NCBI RefSeq assembly: GCF_000801105.2
Contig: NC_079518.1
Span: forward strand, 18,518,800-18,582,799
Length of the DNA stretch: 64,000 nucleotides
Direction: 5' to 3'
From: Raphanus sativus
Taxonomy: Eukaryota > Streptophyta > Magnoliopsida > Brassicales > Brassicaceae
Part shown: in pieces, positions 53,630 to 64,000 of the stretch
Layout: each line of letters opens with the position of its first letter
How positions within the stretch are numbered: position 1 is the stretch's first letter
Notes under the pieces: generated by a model
Database searches by the model: none
The model's input: only the letters and a program-made list of their open reading frames with translations
Told to the model about the DNA's origin: nothing
Program-made: the position numbers and the translations under genes

Positions 53630-54658
53630 ATGTCTAAATTGGCAAATCTCGACTTCCCTGCTTTGAATGGTGAAAATTATCTTGATTGGGCACTTGATGC
53701 AAGGATCATGCTACGATCAAAAGGACTTGGTGATACGATCATCAGTGACAATAAGTCCAGTGATAAAGATCGATACAGTGCTATTTATATAATACGCCAT
53801 CATCTCCAAGAGACTTTGAAAACTCAGTACAGAACCATGGAAAATCCATTGGACCTTTGGAACGCTTTACAGCGACGTTATGACCACCAGAAAACGGTGA
53901 TGCTCCCAAGGGCTCAATATGACTGGAAACACTTAAGGTTCCAGGACTATAAAACAGTAGACGAGTACAACTCGGTCATGTTCAAAATTGTTTCCATGAT
54001 GGAATTATGTGGTGAAAAAGTTACTGAGCTCGAGATGCTTAATAAGACTTTCTCGACGATGCATTCCAGTAACATGGTATTGCAACAGCAATACAGAGAA
54101 AGAAAGTTCACCACATACACTGAGTTGATCGAATGTCTTTTGTTGGCTGAAGCCAATAATGAACTGTTAATGAAAAACAGTGAGATGAGACCTCCGGGAA
54201 CGGCTCCATTACCTGACATCTCTAAACTTGCTATAGAGCAAAAGAAAGAGAGTAACCTTGTCCACCATAATAACCAACCCGGCTCATTCCGTGGTAGAGG
54301 TAGGGGACGAGGTGGCACGTTTAACGCACACAGGCGAGGACGTGGTCGCGGGAACACACCATACTTCAGCCGTGGTCGTGGTCGTGGCCGTAGTGTGTCG
54401 TTTAAACCACAGATCAAGACTGATCTATGCCATCGTTGTGGTATGGGAAACCATTGGACAAAGAACTGCCGTACTCCTAAGCACCTATGTGAACTTTATA
54501 TCAAAAGTCTAACAGAGAAACCAGAAGCTCATATGGTTCGAGACTCAGGATACGAAGGAGATGATGACGAAGAGGACACAAAATATGTCCAGAACAAAGA
54601 GGAAGGATCAAACCAAGATACCGAGATGGAGTTTCAGACTTCAGACATTCTGAAATAA
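53630..54658 (+). CDS. Copia gag (intact)
   Basis: The 342-residue protein forms the particle shell and binds RNA. Residues 1-200 carry the UBN2-type gag fold (NYLDWALDARIMLRSKGLGD, DLWNALQRRYDHQKTVMLPR). Residues 220-265 are Arg-Gly-rich (RGRGRGRGG and repeats), suited to RNA binding. A CCHC knuckle, CHRCGMGNHWTKNC, lies near 270. The C-terminus is acidic. The ATG follows an ATATAT run and TTTTCAG. The stop at 54656 separates it from pol, so pol would need another expression route or is simply decayed. Confidence 0.92.
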   Translation: MSKLANLDFPALNGENYLDWALDARIMLRSKGLGDTIISDNKSSDKDRYSAIYIIRHHLQETLKTQYRTMENPLDLWNALQRRYDHQKTVMLPRAQYDWKHLRFQDYKTVDEYNSVMFKIVSMMELCGEKVTELEMLNKTFSTMHSSNMVLQQQYRERKFTTYTELIECLLLAEANNELLMKNSEMRPPGTAPLPDISKLAIEQKKESNLVHHNNQPGSFRGRGRGRGGTFNAHRRGRGRGNTPYFSRGRGRGRSVSFKPQIKTDLCHRCGMGNHWTKNCRTPKHLCELYIKSLTEKPEAHMVRDSGYEGDDDEEDTKYVQNKEEGSNQDTEMEFQTSDILK

Positions 54659-54937
54659 GGAATTAAAATTCCATAGTTTTTTTTATTTTCCCCCGGTTTT
54701 GGTGTTTTTCTTATTTTTTATGTTTGGTTTTTGGTGTTAAACATTATATTATGCATTAATAAATTTTTTTTTATTGATTATATATATTCATACGCCTAAA
54801 AAGAAAGAAAAAAAAAACCAAACATACATAAAAAATATATATAATCGTAAAAATAAAAGAAAAATATATATAATAATAAACCGATTATATACCAGACAAT
54901 TATTCTTCAAAATTATAAATTCATAAAAGTATATACG

Positions 54938-54940
<3 letters not shown>

Positions 54941-55000
<60 letters not shown>
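54941..55000. repeat. TA microsatellite within the Copia
   Basis: Thirty TA units lie in the 380-bp AT-rich spacer between gag and protease. The minus-strand Tyr/Ile open frames here are artefacts. Confidence 0.98.
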
Positions 55001-55004
<4 letters not shown>

Positions 55005-55039
55005 TATACCATACATAAAAATTATTATTAATTATATGT

Positions 55040-58000
55040 ATTGTCTTTTGAAGAATGAAAAGTGGAATGCACTCATTTGTGGTAGACAGTGGTACCAGCC
55101 ATACCATCCTGAGAGACAAATGATACTTCATAAACCTGATTAATAAAACAGCCGACATCACAACCATAGCTGGTACAGCTAATCTAATCGAAGGCTGCGG
55201 CCAAGCATGCATTTTATTGTCTAATGGTACACATCTAGAGATAGATGATGCATTGTACTCACCTAGCTCTAATAGGAACTTGTTAAGTTTCAAAGACATA
55301 AGACAATGGTTTTCATATTGAAACCAAGGGTGAAGGAAATAAAGAATTTCTTCAGATTTATAATATCACCCAAGGCAATAAAAGAGTCCTTGAGACTATA
55401 CCAGCATGTGGGACTGGACTTTACAATGTTAAGACTAGTATGGTTGAGGCTAATGCCGTGATGAACAAAGAACTCAAAGAAGAGTTCACTCTTTGGCATG
55501 ACAGGCTGGGTCACCGCGGATCAGTGATGATGAGGAAAATCATAACAAATTCAAATGGCCACAATTGGAAAAATAAAAGAGTTATCCCTAAATACCTCAC
55601 ATGTGAAGCATGTTCACAAGGAAAATTAATCACTAGGCCATCACCAGCCAAAGTGAATAAGGAAATGATAAATTTTCTGGAAAGAATACAAGTTGATATT
55701 TGTGGACCAATACACCCACCCTGTGGGACTTTCAGATATTTTATGGTTTTAATTGATGCATCTACAAGATGGTCACACGTTTGTCTCTTATCAACTCGTA
55801 ATCTAGCACTTGCGAGGTTGCTGGCTCAGATTATAAGACTTAGAGCACACTTTCCAGATTTTCCTTTAAAGACTATACGTCTTGACAATGCTAGTGAATT
55901 CACTTCCCAAGCTTTTAATGACTACTGTATGTCCATGGGGGTAAGTGTGGAACATTCTGTAGCACATATCCATACTCAGAACGGTCTGGCTGAATCTTTT
56001 ATAAAAAGAATTCAGTGGACTGCCCGACCACTCTTAATGAATACCAAACTCCCAATATCAGCTTGGGGACATGCTGTGCTACATGCAGCCGAGTTAATTA
56101 GTCTCAGGCCATCAAATGAACATAAATACTCGCCATCCCAACTAATTACGGGTCATGAACCAGATATTTCCCATCTAAGAGTTTTTGGATGTGCAGTCCA
56201 AGTGCCTATAGCACCACCACAGAGAACAAAGATGGGACCTCAAAGGAGGATGGGAGTATATGTTGGATACGATTCCCCCACTATTATTAAATACCTAGAG
56301 CCAACAACTGGTGATTTGTTTAAGGCCAGGTTTGCGGATTGTCATTTTGATGAATCTAAGTATCCAGCATTAGGGGGATATTTTGGTAAGCTGGAAAAAG
56401 ATATAAAATGGAATCAAACATCCTTAACATGGCAGGATCCTCGGACTAGAGATTGTGATCTAGAAGTCCAGAAAATAATACATTTGCAAGAGCTAGCTAA
56501 TAAATTGCCAGATTCCTTTGCTGACCCAAATAGAGTAACCAAGTCATATATACCAGCTGCCAATGCACCAATAAGACTTGATGTCCATGAGTGACATAAT
56601 CAAGCTGCTACTACGTCTAAACCACAGTTAACACGTGGTAGACCATCAGGTTCCAAAGACAAAGAAGTTCGGAAAAGAAAATGTGCAAAAAAATCCGAAT
56701 CCTTTGAAACCCTAGACATGGAAAAGGGAACTCATGTACCATCAAAAGAAACTTGGGACGCCAAGGATCAAGGTACTGAGGTTCCTGACAATAATGAGAT
56801 CTCAATAAATTATGTCATGTCTGGAAGGGAATGGAACAGAAAACATGTCGACATGGATGATATATTTGCATACAATGTAGCACTTGAATTGATGGAAAAT
56901 GAGGATCTAGAACCCACATCTATATATGAATGCATGCAACGACCAGATTGGTTAAAATGGAAATAAGCCATTAATGTGGAGTTAGAATCATTGAAAAAGA
57001 GAGGTGTATTTGGACTGATCATCCGGACACCCCATGATATAAAACCAGTGGGATACAAATGGGTTTTTGTGAGAAAAAGAAATGAGAAAGGTGAAGTTGT
57101 AAGATACAAAGCACGACTTGTTGCACAAGGATTCTCACAAAGACCAGGAATAGATTATGAGGAAACTTATTCCCCTGTGGTGGATGCTACGACCTTGAGA
57201 TTTTTAATAAGTCTGGCTATAAGAGAAGGTCTAGATATGCGGTTAATGGATGTTGTAACTGCCTACTTGTATGGTCCACTGGATAATGAGATATACATGA
57301 AAATTCCAGATGGTATTGAAATGAAAAACAAAGAGAGTTCTCGAGAACAACATTGTATCAAATTGAACAAGTCTCTTTATGGATTAAAGCAATCAGGTCG
57401 AGTGTGGTATAATAGACTATCTGAGTATCTCCTGAAAGAAGGATACAAAAACGACCAGGTCTGCCCATGTATTTTCATAAAGAAGTTCAATAAGGGTTTT
57501 GTAATCATTGCAGTATATGTAGATGATTTAAATATCCTAGGAACATCTGGAGAAATTTCCCAAACTGTTGAATATCTCAAGAAAGAATTCGAGATGAAAG
57601 ATCTCGGGAAAACAAAGTTTTGTTTGGGTTTACAATTTGAGTATGTAAAAGATGGAATCCTTGTGTATCAAGAAACATATACGGAAAAGATACTCAAGAA
57701 ATTTAATATGGACAAATCTCACCCATTAAACAGTCCCATGGTTGTGAGAAGCCTTGGTCTGGACACGGATCCATTTGGTCCAAAGAGGGACGATGAAGAG
57801 ATCCTTGGTCCAGAGGTGCCATATCTCAGTGCCATAGGAGCTCTGATGTACTTAGCTGGCCATACACGACCAGACATCAGTTTTGCTGTGAACTTACTAT
57901 CTAGGTTCAGCTCATGTCTGACCCAAAGGCACTGGAATGGGATAAAACATGTACTTCGTTATCTACAAGGAACGAAGGATTTGGGTCTTATGTTTACTAA

Positions 58001-58518
58001 CCAATCTAAGGAAGGTTTAGTTGGTTTTGCTGATGCAGGTTACCTATCTGATCCACATTTTGGTAGATCTCAGACTGGATATGTTTTTACACATGGAGGG
58101 ACAGCAATATCTTGGCGGTCCATGAAACAGACCATGGCAGCTACTTCCTCAAATCATGCAGAAATATTGGCGATGCATGAGGCTAGTCGAGAGTGTGTAT
58201 GGTTGAGATCCATGACACAGCACATCAGTACCACCTGTGGTATAATCAAAGGAAAATATCCACCTACCATCCTATACGAAGATAACACAGCCTGCATTGC
58301 TTAGCTTAAAGATGGATACATCAAAGGAGACCGGACGAAGCACATTCTTCCAAAGTTCTTCTTTACCCACGAGCTCCAGAAGGCAGGAGAGGTCCAAGTG
58401 TTACAAGTCAGTTCAAGTGAGAATTCAGCCGATCTCTTCACCAAGTCCTTAGCCACATCAGTGTTCAAGAAGCTCGTGCATCAGATAGGCATGTGTCGAC
58501 TGAAAGATCTTCAGTGAT
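55040..58518 (+). pseudogene. Copia pol with several interruptions
   Basis: In order the region encodes protease (FVVDSGTSHTIL near 55075), a pre-integrase LWHDRLGHRG (55490), integrase (VDICGP near 55695, RLDNASEF near 55880, AESFIKRI near 55990), RT (YKWVFVRKRNEKGE, ARLVAQGFSQRPGIDY, YGLKQSGRVWYN, catalytic YVDDLNILG near 57513) and RNase H (GFADAGYLSD, LYEDNTACIA, TKSLATS). Interruptions are a TGA near 55119, a frameshift near 55300, a TGA at 56592, a TAA at 56964 and a TAG at 58302. It cannot make a complete polyprotein. Confidence 0.92.
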
Positions 58519-58661
58519 GCATTCATCAGGGGGAGTTCATGTGTTGTACTCTTTTTTCTTATCCACGGTTTTGTCCCACTGGATTTTCCTGGAAAGGTTT
58601 TAATGAGGCAACATCAAAAGCATGAATGAACCCTAAACCAGAAGTGTCGATCAAGGGAGAG

Positions 58662-58811
58662 TGTTGTGATCCGAGAATATATGATCGACATATATCATTG
58701 TCATTATCTCTTATACATTGGTGTTTATCTCTTTATTAGGATAACTATAATATCATGTATATATATGATAGTTTCAACTTAATAAAGACACGCTTTAGAT
58801 CGTACAACACA
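58662..58811 (+). repeat. 3' LTR (150 bp)
   Basis: It is the partner of 52460-52610. Confidence 0.97.
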
Positions 58812-58816
58812 AAAAC

Positions 58817-59062
58817 TGTTTATTTATGGATATGAGTTTTATCGTCAAAGTAATATTCGTCAATATTTTCATTACAATAACATATACTGAAAGTTACTAA
58901 ATTAAATTAAACTAAAGTACTTTAATAGTGATGTAACAAATATATAACAAAAAAAAAACAATTTGATTATTAGAAATTAAGGTCGTACTGGAAGGAAATG
59001 TTTATTCGGAAGCACAAATTTATCTTTGCGGTCAACATTTATAAATTAATCACATTGTAGCA
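58817..59062. other. AT-rich spacer, nothing recognised
   Basis: This is the short stretch between the Copia target duplication and the Helitron 5' end. Confidence 0.5.
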
Positions 59063-60330
59063 TCTTATATATTAAAACATAAGTCATGACTTCTTTTATG
59101 TGTGATTTTTTTTTTAAAAATGGATCCTTAGAGATTCATGTTTCATTTATTTCATATTAATATTTTCTTACTTGCATAACTACTTACCTACAATAATGGG
59201 TTTAGGGTAATTTAATTTAAATGTTAACAACACATTGTTTTATAATTATGATCAACTTCAAAATTTTTAAATCAATCACAATTTACTATGCATTAATATA
59301 TTTATATTAAATTAAATTTTATAAAACAAAAAAATTAAACTATATCTTATTTTTGTTTAAAATATTAAACTAAATTAATATTTATATTAATCATAATCAC
59401 TCATGTTAAAATATAAATATTATATTAAACTAAATATGATTAAATTATATTAAATTGATAATTTGTAAGTTTTATTTTCATAAATATAAAAATCTTATTT
59501 ATTAAATTTATTTTTTAAGTTGTATTATCTTTTAAATATTTACTTTAATGATTTTTTTTCTTTGGGCATAATAATATCATAACAATAATTATAGCTGTAT
59601 ATTAGTCTTTTCTTTTCTGAAACAACAAGACAATAATTGTCAAAAATTGTATATAAATATTTTCACTGATTTTGTAATTAGTAATGAAATTAATGTTATT
59701 TTAAATTTATATGTATTATATGTATATATATATATGTATGTATATATATATTACTCAGTTATTTTTTTATAAAATGAAAAAATTATATCATATTTTACTA
59801 TTTTATATTAATATCTATCATCTTAAAATAAAATCATTGTATTTAACAAAATATGAAAAAAAATTTAAATTGATAAGTTAATATATTTTATTTTCATAAA
59901 TATCAAAAATATATGCTAAAAATATAATATGTTGGTAGAACGGGTTAACATTAGTAAATTATATAATTCATGTATAAAGATTAACTTATCTTAATGTTTT
60001 ATGTATTTATATATATATTTATTTAAATGGATTTACATAAAAATATTGATAAAGAAAATATAGCGCTTTAAATGACGCATCAGGATTATAATAAATTTAA
60101 TACAAAATAATTTTAAAATATATATAATAAGAAGCAACATATATATGTGATGATTTAAATAAATTAATTAACTTACAATATGAAAACTATAGAATTATTT
60201 ATTTAAAATAATTATATAAATATTTAAATATATAAGTGACCTTATAAATATATATTAATTATGTAAATCAAATATTTATGTATATAAACATGAAAATTAA
60301 TACCGCACGGTTGTGCGGGTCCAAATCTAG
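59063..60330 (+). mobile_element. Non-autonomous Helitron, 1.27 kb
   Basis: The left end TCTTATATATTAAAACATAA follows an A. The right end has a stem CCGCAC / GTGCGG (60303-60308 and 60313-60318), then CTAG at 60327-60330 and a T. There is no duplicated target and no ORF. It lies directly left of the second invertase locus. Confidence 0.85.
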
Positions 60331-60339
60331 TGCATTTTT

Positions 60340-61618
60340 GAAACAAATATGAAAACTCTACCAAGTCTTAACTTACAAATTAAAAAAAAATAATATTAAC
60401 TTCCAACAGTTAGTCTGATCTAGTCAAGTCCTGAGAAAATATGGAAGGCATGAAACATTGGAGTAGGGAGCTCACTTTTTTTTAACCCAGTATATATTAT
60501 GCTATTACAAACTATGAGAAATATTACAGACGATTCTTCAGCCGATAATTCTATATGTCTTATGAGGTTTCACGTCTGACTGCATCATCTGAGCCGCTCT
60601 ATCGGATCCATGCTAGCTGATATTTTTTGCACCATGCTGCAGATCTCTTGTAAGCCGCTTTTCCGTTAATTCACATAATTTCGCCTTCTCTGGAACTGAA
60701 ACCTAGGCCTTCTAGTGTAGAAGCATTAATGAACATTTGGTCAAACCACTAGACCAATGGAGTTTCCACAGGGAGCTCACTTTATAAAGTCCATGACTTT
60801 TAGATCATTTTCAAAAAAAAAAACTAAAGTTTGTAAGAATTTATATTGAAAATTTAAAAATGTTTTCTGCAAAATAAAATTCAAAATTATTTTAGAAATA
60901 TTTATATTTAACAATATGGTCCTCATATTTTTCATAATGAATTTAAACACATAAAAATTTCAAAATAGCTAACACATATATAAAAATATTACAGCAATAT
61001 TAATTGATCAAATGTTACATTAAAATATAGAATTTACATAGAAATACATAATTAAATATTAGATTACGATTAAAATACCATATTATTCCATAAAATATTT
61101 TATAATATTTCCAAAGTTCCTTTTGTAATATTGTATTATCTTAATATAGTTTTAAAATATTTTAAATCTTATTTTAATGTTTTTTATTTTATGTATAAAA
61201 CTTATATTTACAAAAAAAAATGTAAGGATAAAATGCAAATAAAAATACAAAATTTCATATTTGAAGTTTTTAGTATGGACACTATATTATCAAATCTTAT
61301 CAAACTTTTTGATTTCTTATTGATTTTTTTAAAAAAATAATAGTTTTTATTGATTATAAAAATACCCAATCCATTTCGTATGAATAATAAGTCTACGTAA
61401 AACTACTTATGTAATGAAAGTGAGAGTATAAGATATTTTTTTTCAAGCTGTATAAGATATCTTTATCCTTAGTACAAAAAAAAGATTGACATTGGAACTT
61501 GTGAGTTGTGACACCTCCAATCCAATAACCTATACAAGTTGGAGAGACAAAATTATATTTAAATTTTAGAGGTTGTCAATTTCCCTAACCTAATAATATG
61601 TTAATGCCTAGTAAATGT
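60340..61618 (+). repeat. Upstream segment of duplicated invertase locus, copy 2
   Basis: It matches 420-920 plus 9365-9675 plus 10800-11040, with the intervening insertions of copy 1 absent. It carries a SINE (60479-60769) that copy 1 lacks. The 61131-61340 frame is a chance frame. Confidence 0.9.
60479..60769 (-). mobile_element. tRNA-derived SINE with 14-bp target duplication
   Basis: On the minus strand it begins TGTGGAAACTCCATTGGTCT with an A-box-like TGGTCTAGTGG and a B-box-like GGTTTCAGTTCC. It ends in an A tail (T run at 60479). AGGGAGCTCACTTT flanks it at 60465-60478 and 60770-60783. Copy 1 of the locus has this sequence once, at 542-555. Confidence 0.9.
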
Positions 61619-62502
61619 ACTGTCCACCAAACTTTGTTTGGTGTATCGGTCAGAAAAAGTGACACGGGAAACCGATAAACCAAGTTTCCCAAGAGAAAAG
61701 TAGAAAGGCCAAATCAGACAAAGCAGGTGTAACCGGTAATAACCAGTAAACTAAATTCCCCTTTTTCCAGACCCGTTGAAAAACTCCGTCTAAAGTGACG
61801 TTACGTTCCGTTCAATATATAAGCAGCTTCTGCACTCAACATCCTCTTTTTTTTCCCTTCTTCACTCTTTCTAAGTCTCCTATAAATCTCCCCCTCTTCC
61901 ACGGTGAGGCTTCGTCGGAGAATCATCAAACTTACTCGCCCCTCCTACGATTTTTTTCAGTTTATCATCCCTGGCCGGAGGTTCGGTTCCTTTGTCCCTC
62001 GCAAAATAACTCACTTTGTTTTTCTTTTAATCTGCTTGTTGTTCCTTTTTTTCTTTAATTTCGATCCCCTTATGTAGATTTAGATCTGATTTTTTAATCA
62101 TTTCTAGAGCAAGCGCGAGTGATCTTGAAAATGTGTCTGTTATTGGATCTTGATCTATACTTCTTTCATTTTACAATTTGGATAGAGCAGTAAGAAGCAC
62201 AGCTTCTCTCATTAAAAAAGAAGAAGTCAATGCTGTAGATGCAATATTTGTTTTTTTTTTGTTTTTCGAGAAAATATTTGTTTTATTTTTGTTTGATACT
62301 CAGTGAAAAGATCTTATTTGTTTACGGATTGAGATGTGAGGGTGTATATTGGGACAAGTTAATTTCGCGTGTCTCAACAACACTAGATGTCTTGGTTTTT
62401 TTTTCTCCCCCGTTAAAACAGCGTTTACATAAGATTCGAGTCAAATATATTTACAGTATCTTTGTAATAATCTCGTTATTATTTTTGGGTTTTGATTTTT
62501 AG
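61619..62502 (+). promoter_or_regulatory. Invertase promoter, 5' leader and leader intron
   Basis: A TATA box TATATAAG lies at 61816-61823, with CT-rich leader from about 61850. A likely leader intron ends at TTTTTAG (62502), 42 bases before the start codon. The 61619-61846 part is repeated without visible change at 11041-11268. No specific operator-type motif is claimed. Confidence 0.7.
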
Positions 62503-62544
62503 ATCTTTGGTCAAATTGATATTAAAGAGACTTTGAATCGATTG

Positions 62545-63604
62545 ATGGAGCCACTTGGACTAAGAGCTGTTGGTTCACACTGTTCTCTATCGGAGATGGA
62601 CGATCTTGATCTGACTCGAGCGTTAGACAAACCGAGGTTGAAGATCGAACGGAAGAGATCTTTCGATGAGAGGTCAATGAGTGAGCTATCGGCTGGTTAC
62701 GGTAGACACGACGGTTTGTACGATTCTCCAAGAGGCAGGTCGGTGCTCGACACCCCTCTCTCTTCTGCTAGAAACTGCTTTGAGCCTCATCCTATGATGG
62801 CTGAGGCTTGGGAGGCCCTAAGGAGGTCAATGGTCTTCTTCCGTGGTCATCCTGTTGGTACTCTCGCAGCTGTCGATAATACTACCGACGAGGTCTTAAA
62901 CTACGACCAGGTAACAATTGGCTGGCTCATACCTCTATATCATATGTATTTATTAGACTATATGGTTAAGTACGGTTTATACCGGTTTAGTATTGTATAT
63001 AAATAGAAGAAACATTGATAACGGTTGTAACAGAATATGATGAATAAACAGATTCTTATCTTCATCTCTTTCGTCTATCACTGAGCTTAGCTCGATCTCT
63101 CTGGATCTAATATTATTGATTATGTTATGTTCGGTTAATGTAGGTGTTTGTGCGTGATTTCGTACCGAGTGCACTGGCGTTTCTGATGAATGGAGAATCG
63201 GACATAGTGAAACACTTCTTGCTCAAGACACTTCAGCTTCAAGACTCGGAGAAGCGTGTGGACCGGTTCAAGTTAGGGAAAGGTGTGATGCCTGCAAGCT
63301 TCAAGGTGCGTCACGATCCCGTCCGAGAAATGGACCACCTCGTTGCGGATTTTGGCGAAACCGCCATCGGACGAGTGGCCCCTGTTGATTCGGGGTTCTG
63401 GTGGATTATTCTTCTCCGTGCTTACACCAAGTCTACAGGAGATTTGACTCTCTCGGAGACACCTGAGTGTCAAAAGGGAATTAAACTCATCCTCTCTTTG
63501 TGCTTAGCTGAAGGGTTCGACACGTTCCCTACGCTTCTTTGTGCGGATGGATGTTCCATGATTGATCGAAGAATGGTAATTAATTGACATCTTTATTATA
63601 CACA

Positions 63605-63646
<42 letters not shown>

Positions 63647-64000
63647 ATACTAATGTTTGGTTTTTTTTTGTAAATTGAAGGGCGTTTATGGGTATCCAAT
63701 TGAGATCCAAGCGTTGTTCTACATGGCTCTTAGATGTGCCTTGTCGATGCTAAAGCCTGACGGAGATGGCAGAGAGTGCATTGAGAAGATCACTAAGCGA
63801 CTTCACGCTTTGAGCTTCCATATGCGCAATTACTTCTGGCTTGATCACCACCAGCTCAATGACATTTACAGGTATATACTGTTTTTCTTTAGATAATATA
63901 TATAAACTAGAAACCAAAATAAAACCTTACATCTTTTATTTGAAGGTACAAGACTGAGGAGTACTCACACACTGCGGTGAATAAGTTCAATGTAATGCCG
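62545..64000 (+). CDS. CINV1: Alkaline/neutral invertase (cytosolic), N-terminal part
   Basis: The enzyme (glycoside hydrolase family 100) splits sucrose into glucose and fructose in the cytosol. Coding exons are 62545-62910, 63144-63575, 63681-63871 and 63946 to the window edge, all with GT/AG borders and matching phases. The protein starts [20 protein letters not shown] and has the Ser/Arg-rich N-terminal extension ([25 protein letters not shown]) and no plastid or mitochondrial targeting look. The domain follows, with [58 protein letters not shown] and [20 protein letters not shown]. An acidic residue in VRDF is expected to be catalytic. Some positions are unusual for the family ([20 protein letters not shown]). 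No stop is seen. The last exon would lie beyond the window; its paralog is at 11528-11826. Confidence 0.92.
63606..63644. repeat. ATT microsatellite in an invertase intron
   Basis: About 13 TTA/ATT units lie between exons 2 and 3. The Asn-rich minus-strand frame across it is an artefact. Confidence 0.97.

Larger units (their letters stand above)
52460..58811 (+). mobile_element. Young Copia element with 150-bp LTRs and broken pol
   Basis: The LTRs (52460-52610 and 58662-58811) run TGTTGTGATCC to GTACAACACA and differ, as I read them, by a single inserted G. The target duplication AAAAC is at 52455-52459 and 58812-58816. A polypurine tract (AAGGGAGAG) precedes the 3' LTR. The sequence after the 5' LTR (CGTTATCAGCTCG) takes the primer-binding place but is not the common TGGTATCAGAGC. 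Gag is open. Pol has several stops and shifts. Confidence 0.97.

Noticed and set aside
54788..55299. Tyr/Ile-rich minus-strand proteins
   Set aside because: They are translations of a 60-bp TA microsatellite and of the antisense of Copia protease.
63504..63710. Asn-rich minus-strand protein
   Set aside because: It translates an ATT microsatellite in an invertase intron.

Overview
The window is plant nuclear DNA from a Brassicaceae genome, most likely the Brassica tribe. The evidence is a cytosolic alkaline/neutral invertase gene very close to Arabidopsis CINV1, 5'-end fragments of UBC, BUB3, NRX1 and NYN-domain genes in Arabidopsis-like exon structure, and Copia, Gypsy, L1-type LINE, SINE, MULE, Stowaway/Harbinger and Helitron elements. 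There are no bacterial-type genes, tRNAs or rRNAs. The only host gene that looks functional is the invertase that starts at about 61.8 kb and runs off the right edge.

Layout. From 420 to about 12,400 lies an older duplicate of the invertase locus. It keeps upstream DNA, promoter, 5' leader, last exon and 3' flank, but all other exons are gone. It is split by two Helitrons, recognised because the second invertase copy (60,330-64,000) supplies the unoccupied site. The first Helitron (921-9364) itself contains a SINE, a MITE and a structurally complete LINE with both ORFs open. From 12,416 to 29,100 is a degenerate Ty3/Gypsy region (RNase H and integrase relics) invaded by a Copia element (22,436-26,554). 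A 3.2-kb part of that arrangement was tandemly duplicated through a 4-bp microhomology, and one copy then received another Copia (14,091-18,825).

From 29,100 to 35,518 are relics: a Copia RT fragment, an LTR start, a MULE 5' part with many GTAGAC motifs, a LINE endonuclease fragment and a Helitron 3' end. At 35,640-38,873 is a complete-ended but gag-only Copia. At 40,270-42,230 three host gene 5' fragments (UBC, BUB3, NYN) lie head to tail, followed by a truncated Gypsy (LTR plus gag). From 45,490 to 50,690 an imperfect 1.0-1.3-kb inverted repeat encloses a Harbinger-like element holding NRX1 exon 1. At 52,460-58,811 is a young Copia with nearly identical 150-bp LTRs but a disrupted pol, then a Helitron (59,063-60,330), then the invertase locus.

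The genes do not form a pathway. The window is best read as a tandem gene duplication whose 48-kb spacer was filled by nested transposons. Target-site duplications and paralogous empty sites give a relative order for many insertions. All family calls come from reading the sequence and recalled family features; no database search was run.
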